Assembly: GCA_025360585.1 (NCBI GenBank)
Contig: JANYBW010000099.1
Location: 1 to 64,000 of the forward strand
DNA: 64,000 nucleotides
Reading direction: 5' to 3'
From: Actinomycetes bacterium
Lineage (GTDB): Bacteria > Actinomycetota > Acidimicrobiia > IMCC26256 > PALSA-610
Positions 26,147-34,543 of this stretch are shown piece by piece. Each line of letters begins with the position of its first letter. Position 1 is the first letter of the stretch. The position numbers and the translations under genes are program-made. The notes under the pieces were generated by a model. That model saw only the letters and a program-made list of their open reading frames with translations, searched no databases and had not been told where the DNA came from.

Positions 26147-29100
26147 CTACACCACGAAGTATTTGGCCTCGGGGTGCGGCACGATGATCGCGCTCGTGGA
26201 GACCTCAGGAACGAGATGGAACTCCTCGGTGAGACTCACGCCGATCTTTTCGATTTCGAGGAGTTCTGCGACCTTGACCTGGTCGTCGAGTTCCGGGCAC
26301 GCCGGATAACCCCAGGAGTAACGGCTCCCGCGGTACTGCTGTCGAAACAACCCGGTCATCGTTGGGCCGTCTTCATCGACGAATCCCCATTCCTGGCGGA
26401 TGCGATGATGCCAATACTCGGCTAACGCTTCGGTCATCTCGACGCCAAGTCCGTGCAGCAGCAGATAGTCCTGGTAGCGATCCGCGGCGAAGAGTTCGCG
26501 TTCTCGTTCGGATACGGCATGGCCCATGGTGACGATATGGAACGCGGCGTAGTCGGCGGCGCCCGATTCGACCGAGCGGAAAAAGTCTGAGATGCACAAG
26601 TTGCGATCTTTGCGCTGGCGCGCGAAATTGAAACGAGTGCGTTCTTCGTTGCGGTCGTCGCCGGTCCACACGATGAGATCATCGCCGTCGGAGTTCACGG
26701 GGAAATAGCCCCACGCCACGGCGGGATTGAGCAGCTGCTCGGCCTTGGCCGTATCGAGACGCTCCCTCAGCGTTGAACGAATGCGCGTCTTGAACGATTC
26801 GTCGTTTTCGCTATCGATCGGACGGAACTGCCACTGATTGCGAAAGAGTGCGGTTTCATTGATGAATCCTGCGATTTCATCAAGTGAAATCCCTTTCGCA
26901 ACCCGCGGGCCGAGAAACGGTGGAGTGAAGATGGTGTTGTCATTCGCCACGTCGCTGCGCTTCGGAATTACGACCTCTTCGACCGGGCGTTCCGATTTCC
27001 GCGGTAGCCGAGACGTTGTGATTTCGCGGCCAAAGGTTTCGTCGATCTCGCCGGATTTCTTGATCGCCATGAGACGATCCATCGTGTTGAGGCCCTCGAA
27101 TGCATCTTTGCCGTAGAACACTCGACCTTCGTAAATTTCTCGGAGATCAACTTCGACGTACTTGCGGGTGAGTGCGGCGCCACCGAGCAGTACCGGTGTG
27201 TTCGCCAGCCCGCGCGTGTTGAGTTCGTCGAGATTTTCGCGCATGATGATCGTGCTCTTTACGAGCAGGCCACTCATACCAATCGCGTCCGCGTTGTACT
27301 GCTGAGCGGCCTCGATCATTTCGTTGATCGCGATCTTAATTCCAAGGTTGTGCACGGTGTAACCGTTGTTGGTCAAGATGATGTCGACCAGGTTTTTGCC
27401 AATGTCGTGGACATCACCTTTGACCGTGGCGAGCACCACCGTCCCCTTGCCGCCGGCGTCGGCCTTTTCCATGTGTGGTTCGAGGTACGCCACGGCCTTT
27501 TTCATCGTCTCGGCACTTTGCAACACAAACGGCAGTTGCATTTCGCCGCGCCCAAACAATTCGCCCACGACTTTCATGCCTTCCAACAAAACGTCGTTGA
27601 CGATTTCCAGAGCGGGCATTACCGCGAGTTGGGCTTCGAGGTCATCTTCGATGCCGTTGCGGTTACCGTCGACGATCCTGCGCCGTAATCGTTCGTCGAT
27701 GGGCAACGTGGCGAGGTCGTCTTTGACAACGGCCGACGATTCCACGCCGTCGAACAACGCCATAAAGGCCTGTAACGGGTCGTAATTTTCTTGCCGACGG
27801 TCGTAGATGAGATCGAGCGCGACTTCGCGTTGTTCATCGGGGATGCGATGAAGAGCCACAATGCGCGCTGCGTGCACGATTGCGGAATCCAAACCGGCTT
27901 CACGGCACTCGTGCAAAAAGACTGAGTTCAAAACGTGACGCGCCGCGGGCTTGAGCCCGAAGCTGACGTTCGAGAGGCCGAGGACAGTCGATACACCTGG
28001 GAGCTCAGCTTTGATGCGCCGGATCGCTTCGATCGTTGCCATCGCGTCACCGCGGAGATCGTCGTCGCCGGTCGAAAGTGGAAACGTGAGCGGGTCGAAG
28101 ATGAGATCGGTGGGATCAAGGCCGTAGCGATTTACTGCGATGTCGTGGAGTCGATGCGCGACGCGAACTTTCCATTCAACGTCGCGCGCTTGGCCTTCTT
28201 CATCGATGGTCAAACAGATCACGGCCGCGCCGTACTCGCGTGCGAGTTTGAACACGCGGTCCATTCGCTTGCCTTCGGCGTCGCCTTCTTCGAGGTTCGC
28301 TGAATTCAAGATGGCTTTACCGCCGTGATGTTGCAGACCGGCTTCGAGCACCTGGGGTTCCGTCGAGTCGAACACAAGCGGGAGGCTGGCCTGCGTCGCG
28401 AAGCGGCCCGCGATGTCATCCATGTCGATGGTGCCGTCACGGCCGACGTAATCGACGCAAACGTCGAGGACGTGGGCGCCTTCCGCAACCTGATCGCGCG
28501 CAATACGTACACAACGATCCCAGTCGCTTTCGAGCATCGCATCGCGAAACGCCCTGGAGCCATTGGCGTTCGTGCGTTCACCGATTGCGAGATACGCGAG
28601 CTCCTGGCGGAACGGCACGTGGGAATAGATCGAGCTACAACCGGGCTCGAATTCAGGAGTTCGTGGAATCGGCGCCAAGCCTTTGATCGTGCCGAGGCGT
28701 TCTACGACTGCTTTGAGGTGCGCAGGAGTCGTGCCGCAGCATCCGCCCACAATGTTCAAGCCAAATTCGCGCACGAAACGCTCGTGGGCGTCGGCAAGGC
28801 CGTCAGGGGTGAGGTCATAGTGAGTGTGGCCGTTCACGATGCTGGGAAGGCCAGCGTTCGGAAGACACGACAACATCAAGCGGCTGTGTTGTGCAAGGTA
28901 ACGGAGATGTTCGACCATCTCGTTCGGCCCGGTCGCGCAGTTCAAGCCGATAATGTCGGGTTGCATTGCTTCGATTGCGGTAAGTGCAGCGCCGATTTCG
29001 GAGCCGACCAACATGCGTCCGGTGGTTTCGATGGTTACCTGCACCATGATCGGCACAGTGATGCCGCTGGTCGCGAACGCGCGCCGGGAGCCGTTGATCG

Positions 29101-29608
29101 CGGCTTTGGCTTGCAACAGATCTTGCACGGTTTCGATGAGCAAGACATCGACGCCACCCGCGAGCAGCCCTACGACTTGGGCTTCGTAATCATTGCGTAG
29201 GGTTTCGTACTTGATATGGCCAAGCGAGGGTAGTCGCGTGCCAGGTCCAAGCGAACCGATCACGAACCGGGGCCGTCCGTCTTGCGCGAAACGATCGGCG
29301 ACTTCGCGCGCGATCTGCGCAGCGCGCTGATTGATCTCGAAGGTCTTTTCGGGAATTTGGTACTCGTTCAGTACCAACGGAAACGCGCCGAAGGTCGCGG
29401 TCTCAACGGCATCGACGCCGGCCTCGAAATAGTCGGCGTGCATTGCCGCGACGAGATCGGGCCGGGTGAGTACCAACATTTCGTTGCAGCCCTCAAGATC
29501 CGGGCCCCCGAAATCATCGGCAGTGAGGTTTTGGTCTTGCATCCAAGTTCCGAACGCGCCGTCGAAGACGAGCACGCGTTCGCGCAACGCGGTGAGAAAA
29601 TCAGTCAT
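26147..29608 (-). CDS. metH: Cobalamin-dependent methionine synthase
   Basis: A 1153-residue enzyme that transfers the methyl group of 5-methyltetrahydrofolate to homocysteine through methylcobalamin. The homocysteine domain (1-300) starts VLVFDGAFGTW and has zinc cysteines near 221 (GLNCATG) and 288-289 (GGCCGTT). The pterin domain follows (about 340-620, with IGERTNANGSR). The B12 cap and binding domains come next, with the axial-ligand motif GDVHDIGKN near 731. The reactivation domain ends the protein (about 890-1153, with RGSRYSWGYPACPEL binding AdoMet). All modules are in the usual order. The ATG at 29608 is chosen over an 18-codon longer reading because TAGCCT lies 7 bases before it and the domain starts there. 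No cobalamin riboswitch fits in the short upstream space. Confidence 0.96.
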   Translation of the reverse strand: MTDFLTALRERVLVFDGAFGTWMQDQNLTADDFGGPDLEGCNEMLVLTRPDLVAAMHADYFEAGVDAVETATFGAFPLVLNEYQIPEKTFEINQRAAQIAREVADRFAQDGRPRFVIGSLGPGTRLPSLGHIKYETLRNDYEAQVVGLLAGGVDVLLIETVQDLLQAKAAINGSRRAFATSGITVPIMVQVTIETTGRMLVGSEIGAALTAIEAMQPDIIGLNCATGPNEMVEHLRYLAQHSRLMLSCLPNAGLPSIVNGHTHYDLTPDGLADAHERFVREFGLNIVGGCCGTTPAHLKAVVERLGTIKGLAPIPRTPEFEPGCSSIYSHVPFRQELAYLAIGERTNANGSRAFRDAMLESDWDRCVRIARDQVAEGAHVLDVCVDYVGRDGTIDMDDIAGRFATQASLPLVFDSTEPQVLEAGLQHHGGKAILNSANLEEGDAEGKRMDRVFKLAREYGAAVICLTIDEEGQARDVEWKVRVAHRLHDIAVNRYGLDPTDLIFDPLTFPLSTGDDDLRGDAMATIEAIRRIKAELPGVSTVLGLSNVSFGLKPAARHVLNSVFLHECREAGLDSAIVHAARIVALHRIPDEQREVALDLIYDRRQENYDPLQAFMALFDGVESSAVVKDDLATLPIDERLRRRIVDGNRNGIEDDLEAQLAVMPALEIVNDVLLEGMKVVGELFGRGEMQLPFVLQSAETMKKAVAYLEPHMEKADAGGKGTVVLATVKGDVHDIGKNLVDIILTNNGYTVHNLGIKIAINEMIEAAQQYNADAIGMSGLLVKSTIIMRENLDELNTRGLANTPVLLGGAALTRKYVEVDLREIYEGRVFYGKDAFEGLNTMDRLMAIKKSGEIDETFGREITTSRLPRKSERPVEEVVIPKRSDVANDNTIFTPPFLGPRVAKGISLDEIAGFINETALFRNQWQFRPIDSENDESFKTRIRSTLRERLDTAKAEQLLNPAVAWGYFPVNSDGDDLIVWTGDDRNEERTRFNFARQRKDRNLCISDFFRSVESGAADYAAFHIVTMGHAVSERERELFAADRYQDYLLLHGLGVEMTEALAEYWHHRIRQEWGFVDEDGPTMTGLFRQQYRGSRYSWGYPACPELDDQVKVAELLEIEKIGVSLTEEFHLVPEVSTSAIIVPHPEAKYFVV

Positions 29609-29615
29609 TGTCAAT

Positions 29616-29621
29616 AGGCTA
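29616..29621 (-). promoter_or_regulatory. Predicted -10 element of metH
   Basis: TAGCCT lies 7 bases before the metH ATG. The same hexamer stands at the same distance before three other genes in the window. It implies a leaderless metH transcript. Confidence 0.5.
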
Positions 29622-29703
29622 ATGGGGCAGCCTTCCAGGGCTTTTGTCGAATACTTCTCCACCGGGGCAATCCGAAACGCTTCGCGCGCCGTAGAGCCAA
29701 CGG

Positions 29704-31029
29704 ATGGTGATGTCGCGCGCCCGTTTTACACTCTGGATACTCCCCTTGATTGCGCTCGGCGCGTGTTCAAGTGCCAGTACAACGTCAAAGAATCGCCCCA
29801 AGCGCGCGACGGGAAGCCTGGTGGACGGCCGTCATGCTGCAAATACCGAAATGATCGGTGGCAACTCCACGATCGCGCCGGTAGCTCCGAGTGCACTCCC
29901 ACGAGGTCTCCCGGCACCTACCGATGCCACTTCCGGCACGCCGGCCGCGTGGCCCAGCGCATTGCACGATGCCCGTCACTCCGGCTCGGCGAATGTTCTC
30001 GGGCCCACCACCGGAAATGTCCGTTGGCAACGCAAACTCGACGGCGATATCACGCCCGGGCCTGTCGTCGCGGCCGACGGCACCGTCTATCAAGCCACGA
30101 ACGCGGGAACGCTCTACGCCATCGACTCGGTCACCGGACGGCAACGCTGGAAATTCAGCACAGGAATTTCGTACGGCAACGACCTCTCGACGAGCCCGAT
30201 CATCCTCGCAAGCGGCGTGGTGGTGTGGCCTGGGCCCAACGCTTCGTTGTGGGGTATCGATCCCAACGGATCGTTGCGATGGAAATTCGCGGGCGATGCA
30301 ATGTTTACGTCACCCCAACGTTCCGGGGATCGCCTGTACGCGATGGATACCAGCGGAATGCTGCACGCATTTGTCATTTCCGGTGATTCGCATTTGAATC
30401 CGATGTGGTCGCTTGCGGTAGGGCCGGGTTCCTACGCCTCCGTCGCGATCTCGCCCAATGGTGACTTAGTGACGACGGCCGGTAACTCGGTGGTGGTCGT
30501 GCGCGACCGCGGGCGCTTTGGAGAAGTGCGCTGGCGTCATGATCTGGCAACGATCATCGAAATTTCCGCGGCCGTCGCCGCCGACGGATCGATCGTCACC
30601 GGGGGAAATGACCAATGGATGTGGATTTTTTCCGCCGACGGTGCGCATTGGCATCGATACTCGCGGGAAGTGGAGTCGTATTCGTCACCGATCGTTACTG
30701 AATCGGGGACCGCCCTGCAAGGGAATCACATCGCAGCGGTGATCGCGAGAGACCTTGCCCGCGGGACATTGCAGTTCCTAGATCGTCGAATTCCAAAAGG
30801 GCGACCGAACATCCAAGTGTGGACGAGCCCGGTCGTGGATCGCTCCTACCACGTGTACTTCGCAACGCGCGCGGGCGTGATCGTCGGCTACGACTGGTCG
30901 GGCCGTTTGATATTCGAACTCGACGCAGGCCCGACCGCGAGCTTCGACACCTACCCCGCACTCACCGGAGATGGAGCGCTCATTATTGGCGATACCGAAG
31001 GGATGCTTCGGGCGATCGCCGACCACTGA
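29704..31029 (+). CDS. Secreted lipoprotein with PQQ-like beta-propeller repeats
   Basis: A 441-residue predicted lipoprotein with lipobox LGAC near residue 21. After a low-complexity Ser/Thr/Pro region come repeated blades of the type GTLYAIDSVTGRQRWKF and SLWGIDPNGSLRWKF, a PQQ-binding-like or BamB-type propeller. These repeats often build scaffolds rather than bind cofactor, and no catalytic residue is apparent. ATG at 29704 and at 29710 are both possible; the signal peptide is intact from either. It is divergent from metH and 72 bases upstream of pepA. Confidence 0.8.
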   Translation: MVMSRARFTLWILPLIALGACSSASTTSKNRPKRATGSLVDGRHAANTEMIGGNSTIAPVAPSALPRGLPAPTDATSGTPAAWPSALHDARHSGSANVLGPTTGNVRWQRKLDGDITPGPVVAADGTVYQATNAGTLYAIDSVTGRQRWKFSTGISYGNDLSTSPIILASGVVVWPGPNASLWGIDPNGSLRWKFAGDAMFTSPQRSGDRLYAMDTSGMLHAFVISGDSHLNPMWSLAVGPGSYASVAISPNGDLVTTAGNSVVVVRDRGRFGEVRWRHDLATIIEISAAVAADGSIVTGGNDQWMWIFSADGAHWHRYSREVESYSSPIVTESGTALQGNHIAAVIARDLARGTLQFLDRRIPKGRPNIQVWTSPVVDRSYHVYFATRAGVIVGYDWSGRLIFELDAGPTASFDTYPALTGDGALIIGDTEGMLRAIADH

Positions 31030-31101
31030 GTAGCGCGCATCTAGGCTCCCAGGCTGTGCGCGATCGTTCGTCGCGGATCGGATGTGGTCAAGGAGGCCGT
31101 T

Positions 31102-32589
31102 GTGGTTTTGAAATTTGCGTTGTCGACATCAGCTCCCGCGAAAGTTCGCGGCGATCTGCTCGTAGTCGCCGCGACCAACGGCGCAAAACTTTCTGCGACC
31201 GCTGGATCTATCGATGGTGTTCTGGGTGGATTAATCGCACGAACTGTGCAGTCTCACAGCAGCACTGGCAAGCTTGGCGAAGCGGTGTTGGTGGCCTCGG
31301 GTGCGGGAGTTGCCGCGAAAGCCGTCTTGGTGGTTGGAGTCGGATCGCCCAGTGAGCTGACGCTCGACGCAGTTCGCCGCATTGGTGCCACGATCGCGAA
31401 GCGGTCGCGAAAGTCAAAGGCGATCGTGGTTGCGTTGGGCGACGTGACCACGATCTCGCTCGACGCGAATGATGTGGTGGCCGCGCTGGCCGAAGGAATC
31501 GTTCTTGGCAATTATCAATATCTGAAATTCAAAAGCGACGCAACGCGTTCGGCGCTGGTAAGCGTGACTCTGGTTGGTGTCGCGGGCGCACGCGCGCAGA
31601 CCGCGCTTGATGGTGCCATTGTCGCGGCGAACGCGACGTTGTGGGCGCGCGACATGATTAACGAACCTTCAGCAGGTAAAGGCCCCGCGGACATGGTGGC
31701 CGCAACCACAAAGTTGTTGCGTAACAAATCCGTGAAAGTACAAGCCTGGCAGGGGCCAGAATTGGTTCGCCGCAAGCTCAATGGCACGATCATTGTGGGT
31801 CAGGGTTCGCGCCGCACGCCGCGATTCATGCGGCTTGAATACGCACCCCGAGATGCCCGTACCACGGTGGCGTTGATCGGCAAGGGTGTGGTCTTTGATT
31901 CTGGCGGCTACTCGCTGAAACCATCGAGCGGCATGGAACAAATGAAAACCGATATGGGTGGCGCCGCTGCGGTGATCGCCACAATGTCGACGCTCGCCGA
32001 TTTGGGTGTGCGGAGCCGAGTAGTCGCGTACGTGCCGTTGGTCGAAAACATGATTGGTGGCAATGCCTATCGGCTCGGTGATGTGATCACGTATCGCAAC
32101 AACAAGACCGTTGAGGTTATGAATACCGATGCCGAAGGTCGCCTGATTCTTGCCGACGCGCTCATTCTCGCTGCGGAAGAAGCTCCCGACGCGATGATCA
32201 ATCTGGCCACGCTCACTGGCGCGTGTGTGGTTGCGCTGGGGCCAAAAATCGCCGGGATTATGGGCAATAACGACGCATGGATAAGCCAAGTGAAGGCGGC
32301 ATCGGAACGTAGCGGTGAACCGCTCTGGCAACTGCCCTTGCCCGGCGAATACCGCAAGATGCTCGATAGCGAAATCGCGGATATGAAAAACGTTGGCGGT
32401 TCCTACGGTGGCGCGGTGACCGCGGGGCTCTTCCTCCAGGAGTTTGTTGGCAAGGTTCCGTGGGCGCATCTCGATATCGCGGGCCCCGCGCGTACTGAAG
32501 CCGACGATGGTTACCTCGTGCGCGGCGGAACGGGATTCGGCGTGAGGACGCTCATCGAGCTCGTCCAGGCGTTTCGTAAACCGCGCTGA
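31102..32589 (+). CDS. pepA: Leucyl aminopeptidase, M17 family
   Basis: A 495-residue di-metal aminopeptidase, normally a cytoplasmic hexamer that removes N-terminal residues. The C-terminal catalytic domain has GKGVVFDSGGYSLKP (lysine and first metal aspartate), KTDMGGAAAV and the signature NTDAEGRL with metal-binding D and E. The start is the GTG at 31102: a perfect AAGGAGG ends 5 bases before it, whereas a longer reading from 31084 would place that site inside the gene. A TAGGCT element near 31050 could be the -10, giving a leader of about 45 bases. In Mycobacterium tuberculosis the homologous gene also lies close to the E2 and lipB-lipA genes. Confidence 0.94.
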   Translation: MVLKFALSTSAPAKVRGDLLVVAATNGAKLSATAGSIDGVLGGLIARTVQSHSSTGKLGEAVLVASGAGVAAKAVLVVGVGSPSELTLDAVRRIGATIAKRSRKSKAIVVALGDVTTISLDANDVVAALAEGIVLGNYQYLKFKSDATRSALVSVTLVGVAGARAQTALDGAIVAANATLWARDMINEPSAGKGPADMVAATTKLLRNKSVKVQAWQGPELVRRKLNGTIIVGQGSRRTPRFMRLEYAPRDARTTVALIGKGVVFDSGGYSLKPSSGMEQMKTDMGGAAAVIATMSTLADLGVRSRVVAYVPLVENMIGGNAYRLGDVITYRNNKTVEVMNTDAEGRLILADALILAAEEAPDAMINLATLTGACVVALGPKIAGIMGNNDAWISQVKAASERSGEPLWQLPLPGEYRKMLDSEIADMKNVGGSYGGAVTAGLFLQEFVGKVPWAHLDIAGPARTEADDGYLVRGGTGFGVRTLIELVQAFRKPR

Positions 32590-33041
32590 TGTCGCGACGA
32601 TTGGCGCGCCGCGTTGTCGCGTACGGCGCAGTGATCGGGCTCACTGCGTGTTCGAGCAGCACGCCAGTCGCGCCTCTTGCGACTGGGCCGTGGTGGAAAG
32701 GCGTCGCCGAAGTTGATCGCCGGGCGCATCCGGGGCCCGGCGTCACCGTCAAGATTCCTATTGGAGTGGGCGACGATACGTTTACGCCGCGCGTCATTCG
32801 CGTTGATGTCGGCAGCGAAGTGACCTGGACGAATCAGGGCGCTTCGGTACACAACATTTTGAAGGCAGTTACGACGCAAAACTTTGGTCAACAATTCGGT
32901 ATCGACACGCTGAACACGGCGGGGACCTACAACTTCACGTTCGCAAGCCCCGGCGTGTATCGGTATTACTGCTCGCTGCACGGCAACGAAGATTCCGGAA
33001 TGGTTGGAATGATTCTGGTCGGCGGTACCGCGAGTCCCTAG
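32589..33041 (+). CDS. Cupredoxin (plastocyanin-like) lipoprotein
   Basis: A 150-residue exported copper protein. The lipobox LTAC places the lipidated cysteine near residue 20, and a single cupredoxin domain covers about 55-147. Type-1 copper ligands are visible as H in SVHNIL, then C and H in YYCSLHGN and M in GMVGM. It would carry single electrons at the outer membrane face; its partners are unknown. The ATG overlaps the pepA stop as TGATG. Its TAG stop coincides with the left end of the palindromic element, so insertion may have trimmed the C-terminus, although the length is normal for the fold. Confidence 0.87.
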   Translation: MSRRLARRVVAYGAVIGLTACSSSTPVAPLATGPWWKGVAEVDRRAHPGPGVTVKIPIGVGDDTFTPRVIRVDVGSEVTWTNQGASVHNILKAVTTQNFGQQFGIDTLNTAGTYNFTFASPGVYRYYCSLHGNEDSGMVGMILVGGTASP

Positions 33042-33203
33042 TGTGCTGAGTCATAAGTTCGTTGTGGAATTCGGCGAGGCATGGGCGTCGAGTACAAGGA
33101 CGCAGGACGCTGGCATAGCCGTAGTTACGTCGAGGACGAGGACGCTGGAATCGGTGTTCATGACCGGCGAATTACCAAGTGAACTTCTGACTCAGTGCAC
33201 TAG
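33038..33203. mobile_element. 166-bp palindromic element with terminal inverted repeats (candidate MITE)
   Basis: The left end reads CTAGTGTGCTGAGTCA. The reverse complement of the right end reads CTAGTGCACTGAGTCA, then AAGTTC and AATTCG in register with the left arm. The match continues about 46 bases inward with roughly 80 percent identity by eye. Both ends are flanked by TA (within CTAG), the target duplication expected of IS630/mariner-type elements. The centre has a second short repeat (cgtcgag plus gacgctgg, twice) and no reading frame. A folded bidirectional terminator between convergent genes is an alternative role. Confidence 0.6.
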
Positions 33204-33227
33204 CGGTCGCCATTGAGGGTGCCGGCG

Positions 33228-34493
33228 CTACGGAAGCACGACCACGGTGGTGCCCATCGGTGCCCAGTCCCAAAGGGTTTTGACGTCGGTTTGATTCATC
33301 CGTACGCAACCGTGTGATAGCGGTGTGCCGAGCTGCGCGTCGGATTCGATAGGCGTACCGTCGGGCCGCAACGGAATTCCGTGGAAGCCGACCCAGCCTC
33401 CACGCACAGTTTGGTAGAAGCGTTGCATGTAATTGAGCCGTAGAGAACCGACGTAGGTATAGACCGAACGCGACAAGATGTGGAACGTCCCGACCGGCGG
33501 GAGCCCGAATTTCCCTGAGACTTTCCAGAAGTGCGACACCGAGTTGTTGGCCTCGACAGTCCAGACTCGTTGGGCGCTGATCGAATAAATAATGCGCCGC
33601 CCCAAGCCCGAATTAGCGGGCGCAGGTGGCCCTGGCGGAACTGTTGCGATCCAATAGCCGTTGCCATCAGAGCGCGGTGCCAGGCCTACTGCTATCGACA
33701 GCGAGACACGCGAACCGCCGTGATTGCTAGCGCCATGCGTCGCGACGACGCGACCATCTCGCGCCACAACCCAATAGCCGGCGTGGGGCGAACGAACGAT
33801 CGCGACCGCCGCTGCGCCGCGCGTTGGATTGCCAAGCCTCGGCGCATTGCCAAAGGAAAAGACTGCTCCGTCGCTTACGAGGAGTTCGTAGCCGTGACCG
33901 CTTGCAGTTGGCGCGATGTCGACGACACTGCCGTTTTTCCAAAATGGAGCAGCGGAGCCGCGGAACTTGGCGCGGCCGAAGGCGAAGACGCCGCCGTCGC
34001 TGGCAACGAGCCAGTAGCCGCGGCCGTGCGGTGCCGGAGCAATTGCAACGATGGGGGCGTTGAGCACGATTGATCCGAGCGACCCGAAGTAGTGCGCATC
34101 GCCGAAACTGAATACCCCGCCGTCGCTGGCTACGAGCCAATAGCCGCGCCCGGTCGGGGTGGCTGCTATCGCGACGATCGGGCTCCGCAATGCTACGTGG
34201 GAGGCCGATCCGCGAAAACGCGCGTGGCCGACGCTGAACACTCCACCGTCGCTCGCGGCAAGCCAGTAGCCGTCGCCGGAAGGATCGGTGGCGATATCTA
34301 CGATTGGTGCGTTGGGCGTGCGGTGATGCGATCGGAGCTTTGGCGCGGAGCCCCTCGCGGTTACGGAAGGAGTTGCGCCACCGGTTGCGAATGGCACCGG
34401 TGCATTTGCGTGGCTGGGTGCTGCGATGCCCGCGAACCCCATGACAAACGCACCGATTGCACATACTGCCGCGAAACTGCGAGACCGCTTCAT
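33228..34493 (-). CDS. Secreted L,D-transpeptidase (YkuD) with N-terminal repeat domain
   Basis: A 421-residue exported wall enzyme. The signal peptide (1 to about 29) ends SHANA. Residues of about 55-290 hold six repeats; the best read GYWLVASDGGVFSFGDAHY, with a blade period near 40 residues. The YkuD domain (about 300-421) ends with SHGCVRM, catalytic C396 and H394, so it should form 3-3 cross-links or attach proteins to peptidoglycan. The start is the second of two adjacent ATGs (34493), 4 bases after GGAG; the first at 34496 is too close. The repeat type matches the C-terminus of the amidase at 14020. Confidence 0.9.
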   Translation of the reverse strand: MKRSRSFAAVCAIGAFVMGFAGIAAPSHANAPVPFATGGATPSVTARGSAPKLRSHHRTPNAPIVDIATDPSGDGYWLAASDGGVFSVGHARFRGSASHVALRSPIVAIAATPTGRGYWLVASDGGVFSFGDAHYFGSLGSIVLNAPIVAIAPAPHGRGYWLVASDGGVFAFGRAKFRGSAAPFWKNGSVVDIAPTASGHGYELLVSDGAVFSFGNAPRLGNPTRGAAAVAIVRSPHAGYWVVARDGRVVATHGASNHGGSRVSLSIAVGLAPRSDGNGYWIATVPPGPPAPANSGLGRRIIYSISAQRVWTVEANNSVSHFWKVSGKFGLPPVGTFHILSRSVYTYVGSLRLNYMQRFYQTVRGGWVGFHGIPLRPDGTPIESDAQLGTPLSHGCVRMNQTDVKTLWDWAPMGTTVVVLP

Positions 34494-34543
34494 CATGCTC
34501 CCTGATCGGTGTGGACAACCTCGAACTGACGCAATCTGGATTT

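Noticed and set aside
29609..29662. 18-codon N-terminal extension of metH
   Set aside because: It would include the predicted -10 TAGCCT inside the coding region, and the homocysteine domain begins directly after the ATG at 29608.
26053..29703. Cobalamin riboswitch for metH
   Set aside because: Only about 95 bases separate metH from the divergent gene and the -10 lies 7 bases before the ATG, leaving no leader.
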